Positions 1-8,033 of a DNA stretch of 45,943 nt are shown here, piece by piece; the stretch's first letter is position 1; each line of letters begins with the position of its first letter. A model generated the notes under the pieces. That model ran no database searches. It was given only the letters and a program-made list of their open reading frames with translations, and was not told the origin of the DNA. Both the position numbers and the translations under genes were made by a program. The DNA is from Streptomyces sp. GESEQ-4 (lineage in GTDB: Bacteria > Actinomycetota > Actinomycetes > Streptomycetales > Streptomycetaceae): assembly GCF_017948455.1 (NCBI RefSeq), contig NZ_JAFFSU010000041.1, positions 1-45,943 on the forward strand, given 5' to 3'.

Positions 1-30
1 CCCCGTACCGATAACCGGTACGGGGGTTTT
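1..30 (+). terminator. Rho-independent terminator of an upstream gene
   Basis: A perfect 10-bp inverted repeat (CCCCGTACCG at 1-10, CGGTACGGGG at 16-25) with a 5-nt loop is followed by a short T run at 27-30. It should end transcription of a plus-strand gene that lies before the window. The gene it serves cannot be seen. Confidence 0.75.
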
Positions 31-54
31 CTGCGTTCGGCTACGGTTGCAGGC

Positions 55-600
55 ATGAACTACAAGGTCCGTTCCATACGTGCCGACGAATGGCCCGCGG
101 TGAAGGCCCTGCGGCTTCTCTCCCTGCAGGATCCCGTGGCGCATCTCGCCTTCCTGGAGACCTACGAGCAAGCCGTGGCGCATCCCGACTCCTTCTGGCA
201 GGAGCGGGCCGCGTCGAGCGCCGAGGGAGCGTCGGGTGCGCAGCAGATCATTGCTGAGGGGCCGGATGGGGAGTGGGTGGGCACCCTGACCGTGCTGATC
301 GAGGAGGCCGGGGTGATGGACTGGGCCGGGTTTCCCGTCGAGCGCAGGCAGGGGCATGTGGTCGCGGTGTTCGTGCGGGCCGACCACCGGGGCATCGGGC
401 TGACTGAGGTGCTCTTCGACGCCGGCCTGGAGTGGGCGTGGGCGCGGGGTGCCGAGCGGGTGCGGCTCATCGTGCATGAGGACAATGAGCGGGCTCAGCG
501 GCTGTACCGGAAGGTGGGGTTCGTCCCGACCGGGGTGATTGTGCCGCTGGGGCAGGGCAAAGCAGAGCGCGAGCTGGAGTTCGCGATCGAGCGTGAGTGA
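55..600 (+). CDS. GNAT-family N-acetyltransferase
   Basis: This 181-residue protein is a single GNAT domain that should transfer an acetyl group from acetyl-CoA to an amine; the substrate is unknown. The acetyl-CoA binding motif A is visible as VRADHRGIGLTEVLF near residues 107-121, followed by the C-terminal motif B region with NERAQRLYRKVGF, which is typical of the family. The ATG at 55 follows the terminator at 1-30 by about 25 nt, so the promoter must be compressed around or overlap the terminator. The stop codon lies 2 bp from the convergent stop of cmdA. No cofactor-specific or toxin-antitoxin features are seen. Family assignment is secure; function is not. Confidence 0.9.
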   Translation: MNYKVRSIRADEWPAVKALRLLSLQDPVAHLAFLETYEQAVAHPDSFWQERAASSAEGASGAQQIIAEGPDGEWVGTLTVLIEEAGVMDWAGFPVERRQGHVVAVFVRADHRGIGLTEVLFDAGLEWAWARGAERVRLIVHEDNERAQRLYRKVGFVPTGVIVPLGQGKAERELEFAIERE

Positions 601-602
601 TG

Positions 603-2063
603 TCAGACCGGGAGTTCGTCGTGCGGCCAGCGGGTGCGGGCCTGTTCCCGGGAGCGGAGCAGGGCCAGGGTGGGCAGGCCCCGGTCCGCTCCGGTGGCCA
701 GTAGCTCCGGGAGCTGGGGGAGTGGAGCCACGGCGGCGACGTCGTCCAGGACGAGCGTCAGTGGTGGGTCGAGGCGACCGGAGGATGACCGTTCGGCCAT
801 GCGCCGGCCGCGCTCGACCACGCTGGAGACGAGGGCCGTCAGGAAGGGCATCGCGCCGGGACTGGTCCTGGGGTCCTCGATGGATTCACCCACCACATAA
901 AGCGTGCCCCCTTCGTCGACGAAAGAATCCAGGGCGAGAGCGTCGCTTCGGTTGGGTGTGCAGGTCTCTCGCACGTTGATCGTGGAGAGGGCGGAGAGGG
1001 CTCTGGTGGTCAACTCCTGGGCCATGTCTCTGCGTTCGGGATATGCCGTGAGGGTTGACTCCAGTTCGCCGGCGGCTCCGGGGGCCGCCTTCGGGTTCGT
1101 ACGGAGGGTTCGTACGGCGTCCTGGACTTGCATGCCCTGTGACCAGCGGTGGACGTGGCGGATGGTGCGGCCGTCGATGGCGGCGGCGTGCAGGTAGCTT
1201 CGCAGGAGCGTTTCGGCGGTGTCGGCCACGGCCTGGTCGATCTTCGCGGTCGGCCGGACCGGGCCGAGCAGGGCCGCGGCTCTCGCGACCGCCGTGGCCT
1301 TGTCCTCGCAGCCGGCCGTGGGTGACCAGTGGAGGCGGGCCGGGGTGTCGCAGAGGTGTGTGGGGTCGTAGAGGAGGACGGGGCCGAGCTTGGCTCGGGG
1401 GTCTTTTGTGTCCTGCCAGACGGAGGGGTTGGACGTGACGACCAAGGTGGGGCCTGTCGCGTCTCGTACGGCTTGGGTCGCGGTGGTCTGGCGGGTTTCC
1501 CTGGCGGCGATGACGATCTTTTCCCATCCGCCCACCTGTTCACCGTTGGCCGGGAAGGGGGCCGGTTCCACCGGTGGCGCCGTTTCCCGCGGCGCGACCG
1601 CCGGCTCGGGCAGCGACTTCGGCTCGGGCTCCGCGCGGGGCATCGGGACCTCCTGAACCACGGGTTCCGGTGCCGGTGCCCTCCGTTCCACTCGCCTGTT
1701 TGCGCGGACCACGCGCCATCTCGCCACCGTGCCCATCACGAACACCGTGAGGACGACCAGGATCATCAGCTGGCCGATGAACAGGCCCCAGAAGAGGCCG
1801 TAGCCGGAGAGTTGGGCGGCGGGGGTGTCGGGCCAGGCGCCGGTGATGTCGTGGGGGTGGGCGATGAGGTGGCGCATGGCGAGGGGGGTGCGGGTGAAGG
1901 TGACCGCTTCCGGCCAGGCGCCGTGCGAGAGCACTCCGGCCAGGCCCGCCGACGACCAGATCAGCAGGGTCATGCCGAGGAGGAACGCGAGTATGCCGAT
2001 CAGCAGGCCGTCGGGGATGCCGCCCTGGGCGTCCTGGCGGCGGATGCGGTCGTCGTGTCTCAT
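603..2063 (-). CDS. cmdA: CmdA: VirD4/TraG-like membrane protein with degenerate P-loop
   Basis: A 486-residue protein with two N-terminal membrane segments (about residues 19-43 and 91-113), a Pro/Glu/Ala-rich cytoplasmic linker (125-172), and then a region resembling type IV coupling proteins: GPTLVVTSNPSVW, LGPVLLYDPT, LHWSPTAGC, and a Walker-B-like LTLVLDDVAAVAPLPQLP near the C terminus. The position where a coupling protein has its Walker A reads RETRQTTA (about 188-195), without the GK(T/S) core, and the Walker B has DD rather than DE. The protein ends soon after the sensor-like segment ALLRSREQARTRW, so the C-terminal part of the family seems missing. It is the last gene of the minus-strand cmd operon. 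The name is from the S. coelicolor cmdABCDEF cluster by order and content. Probably not an active ATPase (inference). Confidence 0.75.
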   Translation of the reverse strand: MRHDDRIRRQDAQGGIPDGLLIGILAFLLGMTLLIWSSAGLAGVLSHGAWPEAVTFTRTPLAMRHLIAHPHDITGAWPDTPAAQLSGYGLFWGLFIGQLMILVVLTVFVMGTVARWRVVRANRRVERRAPAPEPVVQEVPMPRAEPEPKSLPEPAVAPRETAPPVEPAPFPANGEQVGGWEKIVIAARETRQTTATQAVRDATGPTLVVTSNPSVWQDTKDPRAKLGPVLLYDPTHLCDTPARLHWSPTAGCEDKATAVARAAALLGPVRPTAKIDQAVADTAETLLRSYLHAAAIDGRTIRHVHRWSQGMQVQDAVRTLRTNPKAAPGAAGELESTLTAYPERRDMAQELTTRALSALSTINVRETCTPNRSDALALDSFVDEGGTLYVVGESIEDPRTSPGAMPFLTALVSSVVERGRRMAERSSSGRLDPPLTLVLDDVAAVAPLPQLPELLATGADRGLPTLALLRSREQARTRWPHDELPV

Positions 2064-2083
2064 TTCACGCTCTTCTCACGCTC

Positions 2084-3505
2084 TTACGCCACCGTCGACT
2101 CCGAAGAGCCGTCCAGGTCACCCAGGTGTTGTTCCACGAAGGCCGCCGCCCGCTCCTCCGCCTCCAGCTCGGCGGCGCGCAGGGCGTCGTCCGTGAGGTC
2201 GGTGGAGGACTCGGTCATCGCGCGGTCGGTGAAGACGAGGGGGCGTTCGGTCTCGGTGACCAGGTGTTTGACGACCTGGACATTGCCGTTGACGTCCCAC
2301 ACCGCGATGCCTGGAGTGAGCGTCGGGATGATCTCGACGGCCCACCTCGGCAGACCCAGCACCCGGCCTGTCGCCCTCGCCTCGTCCGCCTTCTGGGCAT
2401 AGATCGTCCGTGTCGACGCCATCTTCAGGATCGCCGCCGCCTCCTTCGCCGCCGCCCCGTCCACCACGTCGGAGAGGTGGTGGACCACGGCCACGAAGGA
2501 CAGGCCGAGCCGTCGGCCGAACTTCAGCAGGCGCTGGAAGAGCTGGGCCACGAAGGGGCTGGCGATGATGTGCCAGGCCTCCTCGACCAGGAAGATGCGC
2601 TTCTTGCGGTCGGGGCGGATCCAGGTGTGTTCCAGCCAGACGCCGACGATCGCCATGAGGATCGGCATGGCGATGGAGTTGCGGTCGATGTGGGACAGGT
2701 CGAAGACGATGAGCGGGGCGTCCAGGTCGATGCCGACCGTCGTCGGGCCGTCGAACATGCCGCGCAGGTCACCGTCGACGAGACGGTCCAGCACCAGCGC
2801 CACGTCCAGGCCCCACGCCCGTACGTCGTCTATGTCGACGTTCATCGCCTCGGCCGACTCCGGCTCGGGGTGTCGTAGCTGCTCGACGATGTCGGTGAGG
2901 ACGGGCTGGCGTTCGACGATCGTCTCGTTGACGTAGGCGTGGGCGACCTTGAGGGCGAAGCCGGCGCGTTCGTCCAGGCCGTGGCCCATCGCGACCTCGA
3001 TGATCGTGCGCAGGAGCGCGAGCTGGCCCGTGGACGTGATCGCGGGGTCGAGCGGGTTGAGGCGGATCCCCATGTCCAGGGCGGCCATCGGGTCCAGGCG
3101 GATGGGAGTTATCCCCAGCTCCTGGGCGATCAGGTTCCATTCGCCGACGCCGTCCTCGCCCTGGGCGTCGAGGACGACGACCTGGCGGTCGCGGAAGCGC
3201 AGCTGTCGTAGGACGTAGGTCTTCTCCAGGGCCGACTTGCCGTTGCCGGACTCGCCGAGGACCAGCCAGTGGGGGGCGGGGAGCTGCTGGCCGTAGAGCT
3301 GGAAGGGGTCGTAGATGTAGCCCTTGCCGGAGTAGACCTCGCGGCCGATGATCACGCCGGAGTCGCCGAGGCCGGGGGCGGCGGTGGGGAGGTAGACGGC
3401 CTGGGCCTGGCCCGTGGAGGTGCGCACCGGGAGGCGGGTCGTCTCGACCTTGCCGAAGAGGAAGGACGTGAAGGCGTCGGTGAGGGCGGACAGCGGATCC
3501 CGCAT
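2084..3505 (-). CDS. cmdB: CmdB: VirB4/HerA-like ATP-binding protein
   Basis: A 473-residue soluble P-loop ATPase. Walker A is GESGNGKS (84-91), and Walker B is RIFLVEEAWHII (303-314), a form typical of VirB4/TraC-type secretion ATPases. Between them are segments such as LDAQGEDGVGEWNLIAQ and IRLNPLDP, also usual in VirB4-like proteins. Further on is FGRRLGLSFVAVVHHLSD, where a motif for a sensor strand is expected. No membrane segment is seen, so it probably acts as the cytoplasmic motor at the membrane complex formed by its neighbours. The gene lies 6 bp after cmdC and 20 bp before cmdA. The C terminus is acidic and Ala/Glu rich. The cmd cluster is known in S. coelicolor to affect differentiation and antibiotic production; the transported substrate, if any, is not known to me. 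Confidence 0.85.
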   Translation of the reverse strand: MRDPLSALTDAFTSFLFGKVETTRLPVRTSTGQAQAVYLPTAAPGLGDSGVIIGREVYSGKGYIYDPFQLYGQQLPAPHWLVLGESGNGKSALEKTYVLRQLRFRDRQVVVLDAQGEDGVGEWNLIAQELGITPIRLDPMAALDMGIRLNPLDPAITSTGQLALLRTIIEVAMGHGLDERAGFALKVAHAYVNETIVERQPVLTDIVEQLRHPEPESAEAMNVDIDDVRAWGLDVALVLDRLVDGDLRGMFDGPTTVGIDLDAPLIVFDLSHIDRNSIAMPILMAIVGVWLEHTWIRPDRKKRIFLVEEAWHIIASPFVAQLFQRLLKFGRRLGLSFVAVVHHLSDVVDGAAAKEAAAILKMASTRTIYAQKADEARATGRVLGLPRWAVEIIPTLTPGIAVWDVNGNVQVVKHLVTETERPLVFTDRAMTESSTDLTDDALRAAELEAEERAAAFVEQHLGDLDGSSESTVA

Positions 3506-3511
3506 CAGGTC

Positions 3512-5077
3512 CTACCTCCGGATGCCGGTGGCGAAGGGCAGTGTGTTGACGAAGGCGCGGTGGTGCTCGCGGTCGCACCACTCGATCTTCAGATACGACT
3601 TCCCGGCCGAGGCCCTTATGGTCCGCTTGTCGCGCGCCAGGGCTTCCGGGTTGCGGGAGGAGACGGTGATGTAGCCGACCAGGTTGACCCCGGCCGCGCC
3701 GCTCGCGAGGTCCTCTCCCCGTTGGTCGAGACGGTTGTGGGAGGCGATGTCGCGCGGGTCGACGGTGCGGTTCATCTTGGCCTGGCGGGAGGCCTCGGCC
3801 TCGTCGTTCGTCTTTTCGGTCAGCATGCGTTCAATGGCTACCTCGGTGGGCTCGAGGTCCATCGTCACGGCGACCGTTCGGATGACGTCCGGGGTGTGGA
3901 CGAGGAGCGGGGCGAGGAAGTTGACGCCGACCGGGGTCATCGGCCACTCCTTCACCCAGGCCGTGGCGTGGCACCAGGGCGCGCGGGTGGAGGACTCGCG
4001 CGTCTTCGCCTGGAGGTACGTCGGCTCCATGGCGTCCAGCTCGGCCGGCCAGGCGTTGCGCTTCGTCATCGCCTGGATGTGGTCGATGGGGTGGTCCGGG
4101 TCGTACATGGAGTGGATGAGCGAGGCGAGACGGCCCTGGCCCAGCGGCTGTCGTACGCGGATGTCGGCTTCCTGGAGCCGGGAGCAGATGTCGGTCAGCT
4201 CACGGGCCATGACGACCGCGAGGCCCGCGTCCCGGTCCGCCTTGCCGCCGTGCGGGCGGGCCGCGCGGGCCATGGCGTTCGCCTCGGCGGCGAGTTCGCG
4301 GGAGTAGTGCATACAGGCGACGAGGTAGGCGCGGTGCTGCTCGCTGCTCGTCGACACCATCGACTGGAGCTGGTCGTACGACTGTGCCAGCCAGCCCGGT
4401 GCGCGGTCGTCGCCGCGTACGGCGACGTCTTTGGCGTGCGCGTCGGGGTCGGCGGGGAGGGTGCGGGCGAGCATCTGGAGGCGGGTGACGAATCCGTCGC
4501 CGTTCGCGACGTGCTTCAGCAGGGTGCCGAAGCGGTCGACGAGGGCTTCCTGGTCCTCGCTGTCGCGCAGGCCGACGCCGGGGCCCTCGATCTCGATGGC
4601 GGCGGTGACGGTCTTGCGGTCCGCGTGCAGCAGTACGGCGATCTCGTCGGGGCCGAACGGAGCGGCCAGCCAGGTGATACGGCCGATGCCCGGCGGCGGG
4701 CCCACCTCGATCTCACGGCCGTCGAGCCCGATGCCGGCCTCCATGACGTCGGAGCGGTAGACGGTGCCCTGCTTGAGGGTGCGCTTGTAGCTGCGGTTGA
4801 TCTCGTACCACTTGTAGAACGTCCGGCGCTTGAACGGCACGTAGACCGCCGCCAGCGCGAGCAGGGGGAAGCCCATCAGCAGCACGATGCGCAGGGACAG
4901 GACGGGGACGAGGAGGCCGCACATCATGCCGAGGAACGCGCCCGCGATGATCAGCGCGATCTCACCGGTCTCACGATTCCGGCCGATGATCGCGTTCGGC
5001 CGGGCGCGGCCGATCAGATATGTACGGCGGGGCGTGACCGGATGGGACAAATGGGCCGTGTGGGAATCAGTCGTCAA
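3512..5077 (-). CDS. cmdC: CmdC: SCO6880-family membrane protein
   Basis: A 521-residue protein with two membrane segments near the N terminus (about 40-58 and 63-82) and a large cytoplasmic part. It has the look of the SCO6880/PrgI-type family found next to VirB4-like ATPases in actinobacterial conjugation clusters, often as the partner that takes the place of VirB3 plus the N-terminal part of VirB4. Segments such as FYKWYEINRSYKRTLKQG just after the membrane hairpin and CDREHHRAFVNTLPFATGI at the C terminus fit that family. Start ATG at 5077 overlaps the stop of cmdD by 4 bp (ATGA), so the two are translationally coupled. No nucleotide-binding motif is present. Confidence 0.8.
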   Translation of the reverse strand: MTTDSHTAHLSHPVTPRRTYLIGRARPNAIIGRNRETGEIALIIAGAFLGMMCGLLVPVLSLRIVLLMGFPLLALAAVYVPFKRRTFYKWYEINRSYKRTLKQGTVYRSDVMEAGIGLDGREIEVGPPPGIGRITWLAAPFGPDEIAVLLHADRKTVTAAIEIEGPGVGLRDSEDQEALVDRFGTLLKHVANGDGFVTRLQMLARTLPADPDAHAKDVAVRGDDRAPGWLAQSYDQLQSMVSTSSEQHRAYLVACMHYSRELAAEANAMARAARPHGGKADRDAGLAVVMARELTDICSRLQEADIRVRQPLGQGRLASLIHSMYDPDHPIDHIQAMTKRNAWPAELDAMEPTYLQAKTRESSTRAPWCHATAWVKEWPMTPVGVNFLAPLLVHTPDVIRTVAVTMDLEPTEVAIERMLTEKTNDEAEASRQAKMNRTVDPRDIASHNRLDQRGEDLASGAAGVNLVGYITVSSRNPEALARDKRTIRASAGKSYLKIEWCDREHHRAFVNTLPFATGIRR

Positions 5078-6402
5078 CGCCCTTCACCTCCCGTGCGGTT
5101 GCTACTGCTGTTGCGTGTGTTGCTGGCGTGAGGTGTGTTGACGTTGCTGCTCGAACGGGGGGCGGGTGCGGCGGAGGGGACGGATCCGCCGCCGTTCGAG
5201 TTGCGCGTGCTGTGTGCGGCGACGCCGCCGGAGGCGGGGTTCGCGGGGCGGGGTGTGCCGGCCTGGTTGCCGCCGCCGTTGTTGTCGGCCCTTGAGCTGT
5301 GCGTCTTGATGCCCTGTGCGACCAGGGTCGCCGGGGAGCTGATGACCGCGGCGGCCTTGCCTTCGGCGCCCTGCATGATGCGGTTGTTGCGGGAGCCGGC
5401 GATCTCGTCGCCGAAGCCGGGGACGAAGCGGTAGATCATCGCCGACGCGAAGATGGCCAGCAGGATGATGGCGAGGCCGGAGACGACGGCGGAGAAGGCG
5501 TCGGGGCCGTCGTCGGTGGACAGCGCGCCGGCGAGGCCGAGCACGATCACGATGACGGGCTTCACCAGGATCACCGCGATCATGATCCCGGCCCAGCGGC
5601 GGACGTGACCCCACAGGTTCTTGTCGACGAGGCCGGCGTAGACGACGGTGCCGAGGAGGGCGCCGACGTAGAGCAGGGCGGCTCTGATGACGAGCTCCAG
5701 CCATAGGACGCCGGCGGCGAGGATCGACACGAGCGAGACGACGATCAGCATGATCGGGCCGCCGCCGATGTCCTCGCCCTTCTCCAGGGCGCCGGAGAAG
5801 GTGCCGAAGAAGGTGTCCGTCTGGTTGCCGGTGGTCTTTGCGAGGACGTCGGTGACGCCGTCCGTCGCCGATACGACCGTGTAGAGGATCAGGGGCGTGA
5901 ATGCGGACGCCAGCACGGTGAGCCAGAGGAAGCCGATGGCTTCGCCGATCGCCGTGGAGAGGGGCACGCCCCGCACGGCTCGCTTGGCCACGGCCAGCAG
6001 CCAGAGGAGCAGCGTGAGGATCGTCGACGCCGCGAAGACGACGGCGTACTGCTGGAGGAACTTGGCGTTGGTGAAGTCGACGTTCGCGGTGTCCTGTACG
6101 GCGTCACTGAGCTTGTTGACGGTCCAGGCGGCGGCGTCTGCGCAGCCCTTGGCGAGGGAGGAGAGGGGGTCGAGGGTGGAGGTGGGGTCGTTGAGGGTGG
6201 ATCCGCCGCCGCCGCTTGCGCCGCCGGAGTCGCCTTCGCAGACTTCCCTGGCCTGGCCCGACAGGAGGTCGCAGTTGTTGGTGGACGGGGTGGGAGTCGG
6301 TGTGGGTGCTGCTGCGGCGCGGGTGGCCAGCAGTACGGCGGCGGTCTGTACGGCGGCGACTGCGGCGGCGACCTTCAGTGCGAGGCGCGGCTTACCGGGC
6401 AT
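5074..6402 (-). CDS. cmdD: CmdD: polytopic VirB6/TrbL-like membrane protein
   Basis: A protein of 442 residues when started at the ATG at 6402, which has a GGAGG ribosome site about 9 nt upstream and overlaps the cmdE stop by 11 bp. The longer open frame to 6522 adds a Pro/Arg-rich stretch and is unlikely. The N terminus (8-31) is a hydrophobic signal or anchor followed by a Pro/Thr-rich segment and two Cys (CDLLSGQAREVC). After a Gly/Ser-rich linker come about six hydrophobic segments, for example FLQQYAVVFAASTILTLLLW, IMLIVVSLVSILAAGVLW and GIMIAVILVKPVIVIVLGL. The C-terminal 70 residues are Asn/Ser/Gly-rich and probably disordered. Size, topology and position beside a VirB4-like gene suggest the inner-membrane channel role of VirB6/TrbL (inference). 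Confidence 0.78.
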   Translation of the reverse strand: MPGKPRLALKVAAAVAAVQTAAVLLATRAAAAPTPTPTPSTNNCDLLSGQAREVCEGDSGGASGGGGSTLNDPTSTLDPLSSLAKGCADAAAWTVNKLSDAVQDTANVDFTNAKFLQQYAVVFAASTILTLLLWLLAVAKRAVRGVPLSTAIGEAIGFLWLTVLASAFTPLILYTVVSATDGVTDVLAKTTGNQTDTFFGTFSGALEKGEDIGGGPIMLIVVSLVSILAAGVLWLELVIRAALLYVGALLGTVVYAGLVDKNLWGHVRRWAGIMIAVILVKPVIVIVLGLAGALSTDDGPDAFSAVVSGLAIILLAIFASAMIYRFVPGFGDEIAGSRNNRIMQGAEGKAAAVISSPATLVAQGIKTHSSRADNNGGGNQAGTPRPANPASGGVAAHSTRNSNGGGSVPSAAPAPRSSSNVNTPHASNTRNSSSNRTGGEGR

Positions 6403-7231
6403 AGGTGAAGCCTCCGTACTCCTGGACGGCCTTGGCCATCTCGTCGGCGCTGGATGCCTTGTCGTCCCCGGGAACGGGCGTGGGCCCGTCCTTCTGGGAG
6501 AAGCTGTCGACCTTCCAGTCACCGTCCGCCCAGCGCAGCTGGAGCGTCATGGTGAACCAGTCGCTGGTGACCGGGGTGGTCGAGCGTTCCCCTGCGGTGC
6601 CGTATACGCCCGTGCACCAGACCTCCACGGTGGCCGTGGTGTCCGCGTAGCTCGTGACCTTGGTGCCGATCGGCATGGTGCGCGAGACGTAGGTGTTGCC
6701 TTGGCTCGGGTCGCCGTTCTCGTCCAGACCGACGTTCTTGAGGAACTCCTGGGAGTACGCCCTGTTGAACTTGTCCGTCAGCGTGGCCTGCTGGTCGGCG
6801 ACGAACACCTGCTGGACGATCTCAGCGCGGCGGGCGGGCTTGAGGATGTCGGCCGAGACCAGCGTCACCGCATAGTTGGCCGCCGCACTCTCCACTCCCT
6901 GCTGATCCTGCGCGAACCCCGACGGAATCCCGCCCGCCTTCGTCTGGACCGGGCGTTCCCCGCTCGCCGCCGTGCTCCCCGCCTCCGGCTTGTCCGCGCT
7001 TGCTCCGCTGCCCGTTGGGGAATCGTCGCCTCCGCGGTTGGCGAAGGCGATGGCGGCGATGAGGAGGACTACGACGCCGACGACCGTGATCAGGCTCCGG
7101 GAGGAGGAGCGGGGGCCGCGTCTTGCGCCGCCGTAGACGTCGCCGGTGCCGTCGCCTTCGGGCAGGCGGGTGCGGGTGTGCCCCGTGCCGCCGTAACCCC
7201 CGGAGGGCTCGTGCTCGTCCCCGAGACTCAT
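6392..7231 (-). CDS. cmdE: CmdE: VirB8/TcpC-like single-pass membrane protein
   Basis: A 279-residue protein from the ATG at 7231, chosen because a GAGGGGG ribosome site precedes it; the open frame continues to 7348 without good coding character. The first 45 residues are hydrophilic and Gly-rich, then one membrane segment (about 47-65) leads to an extracytoplasmic part. The C-terminal 140 residues include YADTTATVEVWCTGVYG and SDWFTMTLQLRWADGDWKVD, the strand pattern of an NTF2-like fold as in VirB8 and TcpC. This makes it a candidate for the periplasm-side scaffold of a type IV-like complex. It sits between cmdF and cmdD; the 190-nt gap to cmdF may carry a secondary promoter. Confidence 0.78.
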   Translation of the reverse strand: MSLGDEHEPSGGYGGTGHTRTRLPEGDGTGDVYGGARRGPRSSSRSLITVVGVVVLLIAAIAFANRGGDDSPTGSGASADKPEAGSTAASGERPVQTKAGGIPSGFAQDQQGVESAAANYAVTLVSADILKPARRAEIVQQVFVADQQATLTDKFNRAYSQEFLKNVGLDENGDPSQGNTYVSRTMPIGTKVTSYADTTATVEVWCTGVYGTAGERSTTPVTSDWFTMTLQLRWADGDWKVDSFSQKDGPTPVPGDDKASSADEMAKAVQEYGGFTYAR

Positions 7232-7421
7232 GCGCCGTACGCCCCCTCGATGTCGTAGCGGACCGCGTAGATGTACGACGGTAGCCGTGCTGGTTCCCGC
7301 ACGGGCGCGGTGTGGTGACTCGACATCAGGGACATCAGGGGAACGCAACCTCAGCCGGGGGCACGACGGGCGGGTGGGGTAGGGGAGAGGGGAACCGGAC
7401 CGGCGCCCGGAGGGCAGGGCG

Positions 7422-7730
7422 CTAGACGGCCATGCCGTACACGATGGTGAAGAGGGTGCCGAGTGAGCCGATGATGAAGACTCCGGTGAGGCCGGCGACG
7501 ATGAGGCCCTTGCCCTGTTCCGCGCTGAAGGTGTCGCGCAGCGCTGTCGCGCCGATGCGCTGCTTCGCGGCGCCCCAGATGGCGATGCCGAGGCAGAGCA
7601 GGATGGCGACCGCCATGACGACCTGGATCATCGTCTTCGCTTCGGCCCCCAGTGCCCCGAAGGGGCCCCAGTCCGGAGCGATCCCGCCGATGATGGTGTT
7701 GATGTCTCCCTTGTCGGCCGCAAAGAGCAT
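7422..7730 (-). CDS. cmdF: CmdF: small two-helix membrane protein, VirB2-like
   Basis: A 102-residue protein from the ATG at 7730, which has an AGGGGCGG ribosome site about 10 nt upstream; an in-frame ATG at 7763 would add 11 residues but its ribosome site is too close. Two hydrophobic helices, AKTMIQVVMAVAILLCLGIA and a C-terminal LIVAGLTGVFIIGSLGTLF, are separated by a short basic loop (WGAAKQRIG). This is the arrangement of VirB2/TrbC-type pilin-like proteins and of small membrane partners in actinobacterial conjugation clusters. It is the first gene of the minus-strand operon and should therefore be the most strongly expressed. The pilin idea is inference from size, topology and context. 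Confidence 0.75.
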   Translation of the reverse strand: MLFAADKGDINTIIGGIAPDWGPFGALGAEAKTMIQVVMAVAILLCLGIAIWGAAKQRIGATALRDTFSAEQGKGLIVAGLTGVFIIGSLGTLFTIVYGMAV

Positions 7731-8033
7731 GTAAGTCACCGCCCCTGTTGGGTAGTTCCGCATCCCCTGCGGGTGCGCAGAGGTCAGGTCTCATTCTCGC
7801 CGACAATTCCGCTGTCGTATGTCGACTTGGCGCCATTGATGGGCGGGATTCGTACGAATAGCTCGTACGGTCACTCTGTGTATCACGGCGGGTTACGCCG
7901 GGCAATGAGGCCTGAGCGGAACCTTCGTGTGGCTCCGTCGTTGACCTCCGGATGAAGGCTATCCTCCGCCGGCCCGGGTGTACGAACGGGCCGTGGCTCA
8001 GCAGCCGTGGCCTGCCGGTGAGGTGACGTGCCG
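7731..8033. other. Intergenic region upstream of the cmd operon
   Basis: This stretch of about 300 bp separates the cmd operon from the TetR gene; both run on the minus strand. It should hold the cmd promoter. The only clear structure is the palindrome at 7851-7869. A 60-codon plus-strand open frame (7773-7955) has no ribosome site and looks non-coding. Confidence 0.6.
7851..7869. promoter_or_regulatory. Palindrome upstream of cmdF
   Basis: Perfect 7-bp arms CGTACGA (7851-7857) and TCGTACG (7863-7869) with a 5-nt centre lie about 120 bp upstream of the cmdF start. It could be a dimeric regulator site for the cmd operon. CGTACG is common in this genome, so chance is possible. Confidence 0.35.

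Noticed and set aside
3269..5131. Very long plus-strand open frame opposite cmdB and cmdC
   Set aside because: Antisense shadow of high third-position GC; low-complexity Gly/Val/Asp/Arg sequence, no ribosome site, and it covers two clear genes.
7773..7955. 60-codon plus-strand open frame upstream of cmdF
   Set aside because: No ribosome site, no codon pattern of a gene, and it lies in the probable promoter region.
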